DNA of 64,000 nt from Gyromitra esculenta (Eukaryota; Ascomycota; Pezizomycetes; Pezizales; Discinaceae): contig JBCAML010000014.1 in assembly GCA_038503075.1 (NCBI GenBank), forward strand, positions 558,001 to 622,000. Direction: 5' to 3'. Below, in pieces: positions 43,374 to 56,900 of the stretch (the first letter of the stretch is position 1; each line of letters opens with the position of its first letter). The notes beneath the pieces were generated by a model that saw only the letters and a list, made by a program, of their open reading frames with translations, was not told the DNA's origin and ran no database searches. The position numbers were made by a program, and so were the translations under genes.

Positions 43374-45666
43374 TTAAATCTTCTCACCCCTTGGAGAGGA
43401 ACTCAGGCTGGGTTGCACATTCCCATACATGCTCCTCCTATAATCATTAATACCTTCCAGAGTCACTCGATTATTCACGTTCCCCACATGGACGTAATCG
43501 TTTGGATCCATCTTCTCGTCTGTTCCAAAAGCTTCCTCGATTCCCCGTGACCCACCGCTCCTACTACTTCCGTTACTACCGTTTGTGGTTGCACGACCGA
43601 AAGTTGGAAATCTGGGGCTCAGCCTTTTTGAGGCCACAATCGGCGGCGGAGGCGCAAGACCTCGATCCCCGCGGACCTTGTCCCGCCCAAAACAAAGCAC
43701 AAAAGTCCTAATAAGAGCGATAAGGCAGATGAAGAGCCAAACAGCGGCGATGCAACCGGAGAGTATTGCTTCTTCTCTTAGCATGCTTTCCCATTTGTTG
43801 GTCAGCTTGAGAACGACATCGGTAATCTTGTCAGACGCAACAGAGCTTGTGTCGGCGAGAAAAGACTGCGAGCCCTTTGCATCGGGTGCGATGCTGTCCT
43901 TGGCGCCGAGAGAGAATGTGTCATTGGGAAGAAGTGGGAAGGTTATATGTGCATTTTCGTGGACCCAGGTGAGGCCCTTTTGAATGCCTTTTACTTTGAT
44001 ACCGATGAGGCAGTTGAGGACATCTTTGATAGGATCGGCGAAAGGGGTCCCCCCAAAGAGCGTATCAACGCTTTTATACATCTCATCAACAAAGACGGTC
44101 AAAGTGTCATTGACGGCATCGGTTCCATTCACAACCCAACCAAAGATCTCATTGTTGAATTCGGTGTTGGTGTTGTTGATTGCCTCGTTCGTTTTGACCG
44201 ACCACGCCACACTGGCCGCGGTGAGCTGTTTAACAACGAGACCGGCAAATTCACCAACTTCGGCAGCGAGCGCAGGCGTAGCTTTTTCGACTTGCTTTAG
44301 AAGAATATACTGTGAAAGCACACTCGCTAGTCCGGCGATACCAAGTGAGAGCACAAACAACGCCGGAGTAGAGGTGACGTAAGCCACCGCCCATCTAACC
44401 AACACCTGCTTGCGAGCCGATTTAAACATGCCTGATAGCTTCAGCCCAACGGTGGAGGAGAAGGGTCGCGAGGAGATGACAATGATATCGATAGGATCCC
44501 AAGTGTGGTCAGGGTCAACGATCATATAAGCCCGAGACCTGGTAGTGCGCCAATTCCACACTTCACGGTAGGCCATAGGAATCATGGCCAAAAGAGCGAG
44601 AATGACGATAACAACGATAAGAATCTTCTTGACCTTCGAGACAGTCTTCTCGAGGCCATCGAAGAAATTATTGATAGACGGATTATCAGAGCAAAAGGAG
44701 AGCTGCTCCTTAGGAGGGACGGGTAACACAGAGCTGTCAAATTCGTAGACACCAATTGAATCATTGACAAGTTTCTATGGTTTTTATTAGCACCAAACAA
44801 CGGGTATTTGAACAGGGGGGGGGACAAACAGCAATGGCTTGGAACGGGATTCTGATGGCGTTATCCGCTGCATCCCTGACCTCGTCGAATGTCGGGATGC
44901 TGGCCTTGATCTTCTCAAGATTCGCGTCGAACTCGTTGGGGATTTTGACGTTCTTCAATTTATCCAATGAGGGAATATCCAGGGTTGGAACCTTAATATT
45001 GCTACCAAAGAAGGCAGGCACGGTATTGAGCGTATCGGTGACCTTCTTCAATCCAGACTCGAACGTATCCACACTGTTTGTAATATCATCGAAGATCGAG
45101 GTTAACGTGCCGTTAATAAAGTCGGCGATCTTCTCGGTAGCATCAAGCACAGCAGTGAGAGATCCCGTAACAGCCAATGTAATCAAGCAGACGTATGTTG
45201 ATCTGATAAGATCAATAACAAACACCACAATCTCTTGGATCCCCGTAATGACCATAAGTAGTGACTTCTCCAGCGCTCGCACGCCAGCCTCGATACTCCG
45301 TGTTGCAAGCTCGTTGACTCCTGCAGCCATGTAGTGTGGCATAGACGCCATCGCAGAGCCCATGCTCTCAACGCTATTACATGCCGATAGTGCCTCTGTT
45401 CGTGCTGATTCCATATCGCTATCGAGTGATTGGGTAGCTAGAATGAGCCGTACAAGCACGAGCATGAGGAGGAGTGTCCAGCGGTTGAACCATACTTGGG
45501 AAAGGCGAGCCTGAAGCCCTAGGTATGGTGTAAGGTCAGGTGATGTTGAAGGCAGCCTTCGTTTGGGGTTTGTTGCGTCTTCATAGCTAGGGGCTTCGGT
45601 GGGGTAATCCATAGCGTTATTTGAAGTGAAGGTCTGAGGCATCGAGCCAGGAATGAAACCAGCCAT
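43374..45666 (-). CDS. prm1: Plasma membrane fusion protein Prm1
   Basis: Promotes plasma-membrane fusion during mating and hyphal or cell fusion. Exon 1 (45666-44830) and exon 2 (44774-43374) join across a 55-bp intron to 745 residues, the usual Prm1 size. Hydrophobic segments fit the family's multi-span layout: WTLLLMLVLVRLILA near residue 65, SLLMVITGIQEIVVFVIDLI near 135-155, ILIVVIVILALLAMI early in exon 2, ALFVLSLGIAGLASVL, and CIAAVWLFICLIALIRTFVL near the C-terminus. Large extracellular loops carry N-glycosylation sites (NGT, NDT). The family block SRAYMIVDPDHTWDPIDIIV is present. The cytosolic tail is Ser/Arg/Gly-rich. The donor GTTTGT is slightly off consensus, but the phase is exact. 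A purine-rich run lies just upstream of the ATG. Confidence 0.95.
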
Positions 45667-48600
45667 AGCGATGATGGGTGTTATCTAAGGAAAGGAAAAT
45701 ATATAGAAAAGGAAAAGAAGAAAAGAAAAGAGAAAGCCCCGGAGTGATTACGAAAAGTCGCTTTATATCCGGCAAAAATTGTGGCAGAAAAAAAGATAGA
45801 AAGTCTGCAGGAGAAATAATTTGACCAGACTGATACTATGAACTCTAACCTCCGTTATATCCGTGATGTTCAACGAGATGAGGCTGATGAACTGAGGTTG
45901 AGAAATCGACAGTGGTCGTAAGAGAAAGTAAAAAAAAGGTGCTGGCCAGCAGTCGAACTTGAATGTAAGAAATGGCCCTGATTCTTCGCCGTTCGAGGGG
46001 AGATCGATGGCTTCTTGAATGAGCTTGAGTGACACAGGTACGGGGTAGAGATGTACAATGGTAGAAACCCAGGACCATTCTAGACTAGTCAAACAAATCC
46101 ATATTTATCTACACCTGAATCACCATTATTACTGGCCTGAATAGCAGCAACCAACGAGTGCTCCGGTTCAGCGGAATTGTCAGAAGATCGGCACCCCAAT
46201 ACACCCATCCGTCATTGTGCAGCGTTAATTGGGATAGAGGACGTCTCACACAGCCAATAGAATTCTCCAGACCATCGTTTTCCCAAGCATTCCTTTCTCT
46301 GCAGTCTTGTTCGTGGACCCCTGATTGATTCTGTTCCTGTCTGTGGCTATCCAATGCCAGGGTCCAAGACACCCTCTGGAAGCTCCAGGCGGTGAGTGGC
46401 CACAGGTTTCCATACTTGCTGGTGCAGTGTCTGACGATTGACGTTACGCAAGGCTTTCTGTTCCCTTCGGCTAGGACATGCATGCAGATCTGCTTGTCAA
46501 TCTCAAGTTGCCACACCGCTTGAGCTTTCCGTTCATTCGTGGCGCCCACTCGCCTAAAAATACACAAACCCCAAACGAAACAAATGGGCCAAATAATCCC
46601 CTTTCGTCCTGCTATCGCCCTTAATTTTCCCTTTCCGTGCCTCTTCCCATTAATTATCCCGTTTTGTAAAAAATCTTAAGCCTACTTGGTCCACCTCAAA
46701 CGGGGAACGTCGCGACTTTGACGAAAAAAACCATCGCGCTATGTGCTTCCCCTGATCAAATTTCCACTGCGCAATCACGTCGCGTATATGTATATTTGGC
46801 ACGTAATTATTCCGGGACAGGTAATTCTGGTAGCCTACAGGCGCCCACATAAAATTTGTCTGCCTCTCGTGACTTCGCCTTCGATACGCGCTTCTCCTAA
46901 GTTTCTCAACACCATCTTCAGCTATTTCCTCAGAAAAGCCTGCAGAGTTTTAGTAGTGCTTGGCAAATGCCTTCTTATCCCTGAATACACAAGCACCAGG
47001 CCGCAATTCCGAAACTTGAGAGGCTTTATGGGCAGGTTCTCCCGTGCTGCGAACTCATCTTGCATCTTGCATCTTGTGCGTTGTGTTTTTGGAGTCGGCT
47101 CGGTTCGTGATCATCATTCGTGTATGCGAAATACCATGCCTTTCACCGGAGCTATTGCTTCTTGCATTCTTCACTACCTAATAGGTCGGCTAGAAGTGGG
47201 CCAAGTCATAGGCCACTTATTCAAGCTAGGCGTGAGGCATCACTAGCTGAAGTCATGTTGTGTGTTTTCAGGATCTCTTTGAAACTCGCAACCACATGGC
47301 CCAACGAAAAAAATCAGGCAACGAAGAGAATAATAAATCCTGGCAAAAAAAGACCTGGCAAAAGGGATATCGCCTTAAGACTAGATTGATCATACTCCAC
47401 GTTAAATCGAAACAAGGGATCAAATTCTCAGATCATCAAGATCCTATAAATTCACGGAATATCACTCGTTTCGATTCTCTCTCTTGCTCATGATGCGGCG
47501 GAAAAACCGAGCTCATTACCGAGCTGTGCCACAACCGTTTTACTGTACCACCGATGAGATTCTTCCTCGCCGCAGCTGTGCGTAAATAGAGAGATCCAAG
47601 ATTCGGGCGGCTCTTGAAACCACTGGATCTGAGATCCCTGTCGTTGATCCCCGATATGTGCAGCCGAACCGAGATTTCCACCTCCAGCCTTCAACCTCCG
47701 CTCCGTACATCCGCTAGCCGTGTTCTCTATATGCCAAAGCGATGCTCTCAGAAAAAGATATTAGGCTACAAAACGTGTAAGCAGACATTCTGTCACTCTG
47801 ATAAAACAACTAAATTCCTCACGGCGAGTGTCCTTATATGTTAGCGCTTAAGTTGGAATGTCTTAACTCGTACTGGTGCTATGGGTAAGGGTCCTTTATA
47901 ACAGGTAGCACTTAAAACACTCGGCCGTGCCGCGGACTGTTTGTAATAAACAATTGGGATTTATATATAGTCGATTCACCCACCATGTATTGAACGAGGG
48001 TGTCTTTCGACTAAGCCTCAACAAATTCTATAGGTTAATTATTTGATAGTGTGTTTAAATCGAGTGATCTGTCGTGAATCGAAACAAATTCCTTTCTCTC
48101 GAGCCGTTAATCTGTTTTGGCAAGAGTGAAATTCAACCCTTACGTTTCTGGCTTGTAGTGTCACACGTATTCTCGCTCTGAATACACGTACACACCCGTA
48201 GATATCAGGCGCAGAAGGTGAGAGAAATGTCTACCGTGCGGTGGTTGATGTCGTTTCGTAGTCTGGACATCGCTTCTTTCGTTTCATCCTACCTAGCTAA
48301 ACCAATTGCCATTCTCTCCTTAGGAAATAAACACGAGTTTCATAGGATTTCGGGCTTTCTCATCACTTTTGCACTTTTGCTGAACAGGCATTTGGTAAGC
48401 GGAATTTTTAGACGAGCTTCCTTTTCCAACATGCACGGTTTCCACAAGAATGTCTTTGCTACTGCAGCAACCGCCACTCCTCCTCTCTCTACAATCTGCT
48501 GGGGGCTGTCGTAAGACATCCTGCTGGAACTCTGTCGTAGCTGGTCAGTGGTTTATAACATGAGATGTTTGGGTGGTGGGTGGATAAATCATCTTCTCCT

Positions 48601-51503
48601 AAAAATAGGCATATCCGGTAAGCAGAACTTACAAATATAAACGAGACTAAAGATTCCCTGCTTGGATCGGATTGCGGGAATAGGTATGTGCTTCAAAATC
48701 TTATTTAATTTTTTTTAAAAAAGAAAGCTATCCTGAGATATGAGTTTTTAGGGGGCCAATCGAGTAAGTTGTGATATATATATTTCAGGCTCAACGACTT
48801 GATTGTCTTGCGAGGTTTGGTCTTAGAGCATTATCGGACTGCAACTGTAAATCTGCATTAGAGAAAATCAAAACACAAAGAATGAATGAACCACACTAGC
48901 GGAGCAAAAAACATCCCCGCACGATATAATACATCTTATGGAAGAAGTAATCCACCAGCCATCCCTCCTAGTCATGTGCTATCATTCGATTATGCTCCTT
49001 ACCAGTACACTTATTCGAAGTCAGTGTGGCGTAGGGCACAAGTCGAACGAAATGGAGCCCCATAAGCTTAAGTAGTAGACGCATAGTAAACCGTTTTTCA
49101 GTGACCTATCCAATTGAAAAGAGTGCCCATAGAGCAATCTCTATACCATTACGAGAACCGAGCTCACTCTTGGTCTACCACTCACCGCGTCGGAATAGGC
49201 CGTCAATAGTTGATGAGATATAGATATAGTCTAATACAATTAGCAGGATTCGATAGTAACAGGGAATAGGTGAGACTGGCGCAAGTTAGGCGGTTAAAGA
49301 GCGAACTGGCTTGTATTCTGTAATACTTATATTATCTCTGTCTGCCTTTTACCATGAAAGGAACGATCTATTAGCGCCTTATCCACCTTTTCTCTGCTGT
49401 AGGCTGTTCGTGGTCTCAAGAGCGCCGTAAGCGGATATATCGAGTGATGGTTAATGATTTTAAAATACGAAAACCTCAGTTAAACGATCGCGAACGACAG
49501 GTGGTATCTGTGTCCTGTATTATATTCTCGCTCACTTTTTTTATGCAAGAAATGGTCGAATTGTGTCCTGCTCGCTTTTGAGAATTCTGTAGCCGGGGTA
49601 ATTTACCGAGTGAGATGTAGTGATCTCAATGCACAGGAACTTCGGAAACTAGTGGCAAATATACATGTAGTAATATACCTCCATTCTCTCGGTTTCTAGA
49701 TTGGTTATAGTGTAAATAGCTAGAATATTGGGGGGGACAAGCTTGGTAAGGGAGTGTGGATTCGACCCTTCGATCATCTGGGGTTTGGGGTATATGAGAT
49801 CATGGTATTACTTAGATCACATTACGTTGATGAAACAAATAACATATAATCTAAAATATAAACCTCACTCAATCTTCTCATGCCCGCTGCAAATTCCTAT
49901 AAACTGCCCTCCGAACCCATACTCAATATTCGCCAGCACCCCTAATGGGCCCTGAATCTCCGCTTCCCGCCATCCAAGTCGACGAAGGTCCATATAGGCG
50001 TGCACATAGTGCACGCCAAAGAGTACGAGGACAATTCAGGGCTACCAGAATGTGAAAGATTGTTGGCAGTTAGGGGGGCCTTAGCTGTCCACCACTTGAA
50101 TATTATCTGGGAGAGCCACTTCGGCCACTCTACGGCCTAGGGACATTCTTCTCTAGTTGATCCCTAGTTGGCTCAGCCCTGTCCTCTAGGGGTTAGCTCT
50201 TCCACAATCCCTTTCTAGCTCCCCTATCTATTTTACTGTCTTCTCTTTCCTAAATTCGCCTCTCTCTTCCTACGTTGTGCATACCACCTGGTTCGATTAA
50301 TATCCTCCTCCGTAACCCTTCCCCGTTGCTGAGAATGTTTGGTCGTCATGGAGGGATCGAGTATTCCGGGTGACTGAGGTGGAGTCTGGTTCCCACGCGT
50401 TCCGTTGAGAGAGACGGCTACGGTAGAGGGGGTTGGGATTGAGTTAGGGACAGCCGAAGAGGCGAAGCTCGAAGCAGTCAAGATGTTGGGATTGAATGTT
50501 ATTCTAGTTGTAGGGTTTGACACTTTCGACGTGTAGCGAGGACACCAAAAAATATTACTCGAAGGTACATGTATTCATGAAAAGGATTAGGGTAATTACA
50601 TGTAGGGATGAGTGGAAGCGTTAGGATAAAGGCTGAATATGGGATGATAGGTGCATCCGATCGAGTACTATATAAGCAGGGTAAGTATCAGAATGGATTG
50701 AGGTGTGATGAAATCAAAGCAGCTACATGTATACGTGTAGTTTACTGGAGCTCGGGGATAGTGGGGTGGGGTGGGAAGAAAAGGAGGGGTAAGATAAGCG
50801 GGCATTACCCAGGGCTGCAGAAAGCGGCCTCCCAGCGGTGAGCGGGCATGGACCAACGACCCCACCAAGCTCTCCGCTGGGAAGACGCGCCGTTGTGGGT
50901 TGTCACAGCCAGCACCCACCATCGCGTTGCCCCAGCGACAGAGAGACAGCAGGCAGCTCAGTCAGCACCCACGCCGCATCTCGTTAGGTAATTGGATGTG
51001 TTTCCCTCCGTTTCCGGTCCCATCGCTGGGGCCGTTCTCCCGTTTCCACATTTCTTTCGTTATCCCTTTCCTTGGCGCCGCTCGGCATTGTTTCTGGCCT
51101 TTTTTCATATATTTTTTCTTTCGTTCCTTGTGGGCGGTTATCGCCTCTCGTCCGCGCCGGTTGACTGACTGACTGACTGCCTGTGTCTGTAGCAGTGCTG
51201 TGACAGAGACTTCCTTGCACAGACCAGACCAGATCCTGACTTGACCTGACCTCTCTCTCTCTCTCGCTCTCCCTCCACTCCCCTCCACCCTCCACCCTCT
51301 CCGCCTCTCCGCCAACCCACTCGGATAACGTCACTCATCACACGATCTCCCCCCAACCCCGTCACACATCACACAACACAACCTCCCCTTTCTCTTTCCT
51401 TCTCCTCCACCACCCCCCTCCCTATCCCACGTCTATACGTTCTTTCTTTCGTTCTCTACATCCCATCTCTTCTCCTCCACCACCCCTTCACCCGGTCTCC
51501 TCT
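45667..51503. other. Gene-poor intergenic region of 5.8 kb
   Basis: No confident gene. The minus frame 46109-46567 (152 codons) and plus frame 46743-47246 (167 codons) lack ATG starts and recognisable motifs. The region is AT-rich from 47800 to 49900 and may be decayed repeat DNA. It has a cluster of TACATGTA octamers (49662, 50566, 50597, 50724) and a perfect short palindrome at 49997-50017. The minus frame 50233-50523 has a basic, Arg-rich C-terminus but no ATG. The last 300 bp are CT-rich and probably the promoter and leader of the KH-protein gene. Confidence 0.45.
49997..50017. repeat. Perfect short inverted repeat, 9-bp arms
   Basis: GGCGTGCAC and GTGCACGCC are separated by ATA. A compact GC-rich hairpin or a dimeric binding site is possible; no neighbouring gene suggests a role. 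Confidence 0.7.
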
Positions 51504-53907
51504 ATGGCCGCTGATCACCAAAATGCCGCTGCTCTCTTAGCTGCTCTAAGTACACCCCCCCTCAATACCCTCCCCAGCCAGTTTCTCCATTCTTCTCGCG
51601 CAGAATCAATCGCTAACTTGATCCCCCAGCTGCGCGACCCCCCGGAAGCCAAGGCCCCCCCCAGGGCTACAATGGTCTTCCTGCAGGCCTTGGACAGCAG
51701 GTCTCACAGAACATCGCCTCTCCTCCCGCAATGGGCTACAACATGCCCCAGCCGTCTGCATCGGGCTCTCTCGACCTGAGCAATATCAAGCCGACAGCCT
51801 CTGGAAAAGTCTCCCTCGATGACGCTGTCGCACGGGCGAAAGCGCGGGCTGCAGAGATGGGGATCCAACAAGGTTATAGAGGGGAGCAAGCCCGTAAGTC
51901 GCTCTAATTCACAATCATAATTACAAGAAAAAGGTGAAAAAAAGAAATGGCTAGAAAAGCTAATAGACGGAATTATCCACAAATAGCGACACGCTACGAA
52001 GACCCACGTACTCGTTACGGCGTACCTCCCCGCCGCTCCCGTTCGCGCTCCCGTTCCCCCCCAACCCGTCGCGGCCCAGACCCCTTCCGCGACGCCTACA
52101 ACCCTTTCCGAGACGAGCGACGCGGTCGCGCCTCCTCCGACTATACCTCTCGCGAACGCGAGCGCTCTTACAGCCCACCGGCGCAGCGTCGCGGGGGTCC
52201 TCCTGGCACCGGTTACCAGAATTCTCCTCCCCCAGCGCGCGGCGGTGGTGGTTTCGGCGGTTCACATCGCACGCGCTCTCCTCCTCCCGATGCTGAGCAG
52301 ATGAATATCGAATCTTCGCTCGTGGGATTGATTATTGGACGTGGTGGAGAAACATTGCGACGTGTAGAGCAGGAGACGGGCGCACGGGTGCAATTCCTAA
52401 CGAACGGGCAGGACCGTGATAGTGGCGGTGAGCGCGTCTGTAATATCCAGGGAAACCGTGTGCAAATTGCTGCAGCACGACGGGCGATTGAGGCGATTAT
52501 TGCTGAGAATGGGCCTTCCGGAGGTGGAATGGGCGGTGGACCCCCGAGAGGCGCTGCAGGAAAATTTGGTGGTAACAGCGGTGGAGCCGGTGGTGGAGGT
52601 GGTGGTGGAGGTAGCGGCGGCGGCGGCGGTGGGAGTGGAGGACAGCCAAACTTGAGGGATGGAGGTTGGTCTAACTTTCATGGAAGCATGAGCAATAGTA
52701 GTGGTGAATTTGCGCAGTGTTTCTTTTTCCGTTATATACCCGACTCTCTTCTTTCCTTTCCTCTATCTGCTTTTTTGTCTCGTTTTTTTGCTTCAACTGG
52801 CCACTTTGGTTCGGCTTGGGGAAAGTGGTGTGCTGACTCCTTGCAGAGGACTCGATCCAAATTCTTGTCCCTGACCGCACTGTTGGCCTCATCATCGGCC
52901 GCGGCGGCGAGACAATCCGCGATATCCAAGACAAGTCTGGATGTCACGTCAACATCGTTGGCGAAACCAAGAGTCAGAATGGCCAGCGCCCAGTAAACCT
53001 AATCGGCTCCGTTGCGGCAGCCGAGCACGCGAAGCGACTCATCATGGAGATTGTTGAGAGCGATAATGCCGGGTCTGGACCACCACCTGGTGTCGCCCCA
53101 GGGAGGCCGGAGAGAGGACCTGCGCAGGGTGGTGGGGGAGGAGGTGGGGGTGGCAGTGGCTATTATGGAGGTCATGGAGACGGTGGGGGAAGAGGAGGCC
53201 ATGGTGGTGGGGGGGGTGGAGATGGGCGATTGAGCGAGACCATCAAAGTGCCGATCGACGCTGTGGGGATGATTATCGGGAAAGGTATAAATAAAAAAAA
53301 GAAAACGATCTTCGTCCAACAAGCATGAGTGAAACTAATCAATCTGGCTACTTTCAGGTGGAGAGACAATCAAGGAAATGCAATCATCAACTGGCTGCAG
53401 AATCAATGTTTCTTCTCAATTCAACCAAAACGACCCTGAGCGAGAAATCGCCCTTGCCGGAACACGTGATGCTATCAATCGCGCCCGACAGGCCATAGAA
53501 GAAAAAGTTGAAGCATCTGTAACGACCTCCGCTCTCCCACCTTTCTCCTTCTTCTGCCCCGAAAACCACTAACCTCACTTACCCAGTACTCAAAGTCACG
53601 TAACGGGCCACCAAACCGTCCACCTCCTGGTGGTCACGGAGGAGGCCACGGTCGAGACTCGTACTCTCAACCCGCTCAACAGCAACCTTCATGGGCATCA
53701 TATCCACAAGCCCAGCAAGCCCAGCAACAACAATCACCTTCCGGTGCACCGCCTGGTGTGGCTGGCGCTACACCAGCTGCCACAGACCCGAACGACCCAT
53801 ACGCACCGTACGGAGGATATCAGGCGTACTGTGCTATGTACTATGCAGCAGTGATGCAGCAACAAGCGGCGCAGGGAGGTGCAGGAGGTGCCGCACCGGG
53901 AACCTAA
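51504..53907 (+). CDS. Triple KH-domain RNA-binding protein (FUBP/KSRP-like)
   Basis: Exons 51504-51549, 51630-51893, 51987-52664, 52847-53284, 53358-53518 and 53587-53907 join in phase to 635 residues. An N-terminal region with SGSLDLSNIKP and SGKVSLDDAVARAKARAAEM is followed by an RS-rich stretch (RRSRSRSRSP). Three KH domains have intact GXXG loops: LVGLIIGRGGETLRRV (loop about residue 221), RTVGLIIGRGGETIRDIQ (about 347) and AVGMIIGKGGETIKEMQ (about 475, rebuilt across an intron). Gly-rich linkers separate KH1/KH2 and KH2/KH3. The C-terminus is Gln/Pro/Tyr-rich and ends YYAAVMQQQAAQGGAGG. The family binds single-stranded RNA or DNA and acts in splicing or transcript control; the target is unknown. 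The intron before KH2 (182 bp) has a weak GTTGGT donor but exact phase. A CT-rich leader precedes the ATG. Confidence 0.92.
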
Positions 53908-56900
53908 TCTGCCATGTGCGAATGTTTTATGCTGCGGTTTTCTTCCTGTTTTTGGGAGGTTTATGTGGTTCTATTTTTGTTTTTCCGCATTTTTATTTTT
54001 CATTTGTTCCTTATTGTGATTAGTTTTTGTTTTTTCGTTTTTGTGGAGGAAGAAACACACATATGGGAGGGAGGGAGGAGGGAGAAGGAATCGTGGGGTC
54101 GAAAAAGTCCGGAATGGCGAGAGAGCAGAAAACTCCAGGGCCAAACTCGGCGGCGGGGAGTTTTCTTCTCTCTCTCAGCCCGGACGGCGTGAGACTGCGT
54201 GAGTCGTGAGTCGTATGTGTGTGGTGACAGGCGCGCCCGTGATTTTCGCTCGCGATGGTGATAATCCGTGATGTGGTGTGTGGATTCGGTGTGAAATTTT
54301 TTTGTGTGAAGTGTTTGAGACAAACTGAAAAACAAAACCTGAAAAGAGTTGTGCGTGGCCTTGAAAAAAAAAGAAGACAAGAAAACTTGGATCGATCGGT
54401 AGAAAGAGGGAGGGGAGGTAGGTATTCGTTCACCTTTATCGCGGAAAAACTATCGTTCGCTTCGTCGTCATCGCCTAATCTGATGTTTTTTTTTTTTGGA
54501 GGCGGGGGGGGAAAGGTGATTTTACGTGATTTTTGGGTATTATTTTTTTTCACAGGATTTGATGATAATGACGTGATGTGAATATTGCGTGATATAATCT
54601 TTTATAACCACTGTAATTAGGGTGTTGACTTCTACGGATATTGTACACCAAAAGGTTTGTTCATGGCTCTTTTTTTTTTTTTTTTTAATTCGTGAGCTCG
54701 TTCGTGGAGTTGTAGAACTCCGAGTGAGTTTCCATGACTGAGTTAGGAGTTTTCAACAACCTTCACAGACAAAAAAAAAAAAAAGCAACATCTTGAACAG
54801 AGAGACCACTACAGATGCATAGCAGATGTAGTTACAATATCCCTGGTTATCTCGCTCGGATTCTTTTGAAGCTAAGCCTGCTGGAAGTTGGTAGATGAGC
54901 TTGGTCGGCACCTTGCATCGTATGGTATCACTGGTTATGGCTGTGTGGCGGTTTCGGGGGGTTTCGGGGGGGGGGGGTTGTATGTAGGGATTGTACTAGC
55001 AAATGTGTACATAGCAAGAAATAGTAATTGATAGTATACAGAATTGCGTGCTTTGCTTTCAGTGTTTTGTGAGAGTAAATCTGTAGGGGAGGTACGTGTA
55101 GTTGTTATGTGTTATGGGTGGGGGGGGTGCTGTGAGATGGACTATACGGGAATTGCCCGGGTTTACTCCACCTTCCCTCTGGTAGTGGGAATTTGGAGAG
55201 GAAGAACCGGAGAAGGGAAGATGGTAGGTAGGTATATGTGTCGGAGTGCCTGAGATATGAAGGATTTGTGTACAATAAGTGTGGGTTTATTATGATCATC
55301 ACGCGTAATTATATTCACGCTCAATGTAAATTAAAGCTACATTAGGTCAATTGACCTCAGCTGGGAAGGTATCTGTAGTTCCTTTCAAGACCCTTGAAGG
55401 TCGTGAAAGTTCTGGTCCTTTAGCCCACATCATCAGCTGAAGAAATGACACTTAACAAGCGAAGACCACGCACAACTAGTAAAATTTGAAATAGGTCGAG
55501 ATGGAAGAGATGGGAGCGGAAAAACCAGGAACCATGGGCAAGGAAGGTTTCACAGCACACGGTTCACGATAGAGGCAAAAAAAAATTGATGAAAAAAAAT
55601 TATTCTCTATTCCTATCTACCGGCTTCCAAGCCATCATCCCAATGCCAATACGATATTGACGAGACCTAGAGGGGAAAGGGAACCTTTAACCTCGTTAGC
55701 GGAAGTTCTCAGTCGGAAATAGCGGGAAAATTTTTCGTAGAGAAATGTGCGTTCGAAGTCAGACTTCCAAGAAAGGTCTTGCAGCGGTCACTGGCAATAC
55801 AAAATGGGTTCTTGCGTATGCTACCGAGGAAACTGCGAATGTAGGATATGCTTTCATCATACGAACGCAGGAGAAGAGGGAGAGATGGGTAATTCGTGCT
55901 GAGTAGAAGAAGAAAGAATTGAACTGACCTTTTATTAGTGTGCTGTTGGCTGGTGCGTAAATTCGTCAACGTTCCCGTGAGAGAGAAAAAAAGATCTTCT
56001 GCAACGTTAGTGCATGGCTCGTGATGGGCTTGCAAAACAACAATCGCTGCGAGGAGGTGACTTTAGGAGTCAGGTAACAAAGTACTGGCAAGTAGACAGG
56101 CTGGTCCAGCAAGCTGGGCCAGCCTGAACAGCATTGCGGTCTCAATCATGAGCGAATAAGATTGGGAAAGAAGTTATGCGTAGATTTTCTTCATTCAAAA
56201 GTCTTGGGCAGAAAGGGAGAAACAAATTGCGGGGAGGATTGAGGTAGATGTTACGTACCAGCAAGCCTTGTCAACGCATGGTCAGTCGTCAAAGTCGCTG
56301 TGAAACAATGGAAGAGTGTTGTGGGTGTCCTCCAGCGGGGAATTTATAGCTGGGAGTGCAAGAGAAAATTCGCCGACGCGTGAAAGGTTACCCTGCTTGC
56401 TCTCTCGCTGCTTTGTTAGGGTTAGACTTGGCAACCGGATTCAGACAGTTTTAGGGACATTCGGAGAGAAACGCCACTTGTTGGGTAAAAAGAAAGGCTC
56501 CAAATTAGCGGCCTTTAGAGAAATGGTGGGAAGGAAAAGAAAAAGCGACCACCGCCTCCCCCCCAGAGCGCGCGAACAGCGAGGGCACCGCTCTTGGTGA
56601 AAGTGTCACTCAGATCTTCTTCTTCTTCTCCTCCTCCTCCTTGGTGTGTTCTGTCTGTTTGCCTGTCTGCCGACTGAGCGTTGCGTGATCTTATAAGTAC
56701 TCGCATCTTCCCGCAGCACTGTGCACATTTTCTCCCTTGCCACGAAACAACAGCTTCTTTTTCCAATTTTTTTTTTCGTTCTTGAATAATTGCCTTCGTG
56801 CTTGCCTTAACGGAAACGGTATTCTCGCTGCTGCTGCAATTTTCTCTATATTAGGCTGCTTCTGCTACTTGCTGCCCTACGACCACTACTTCCAAGCAGA

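Noticed and set aside
46109..46567. 152-codon minus-strand frame
   Set aside because: It starts at TTG, with no domain and no neighbouring exon that fits.
46743..47246. 167-codon plus-strand frame
   Set aside because: It starts at GTG and shows no recognisable motif. It lies in AT-rich, probably decayed DNA.
50233..50523. 96-codon minus-strand frame with Arg-rich end
   Set aside because: No ATG, a stop just upstream, and no splice acceptor that convinces. Kept only as a note in the intergenic entry.
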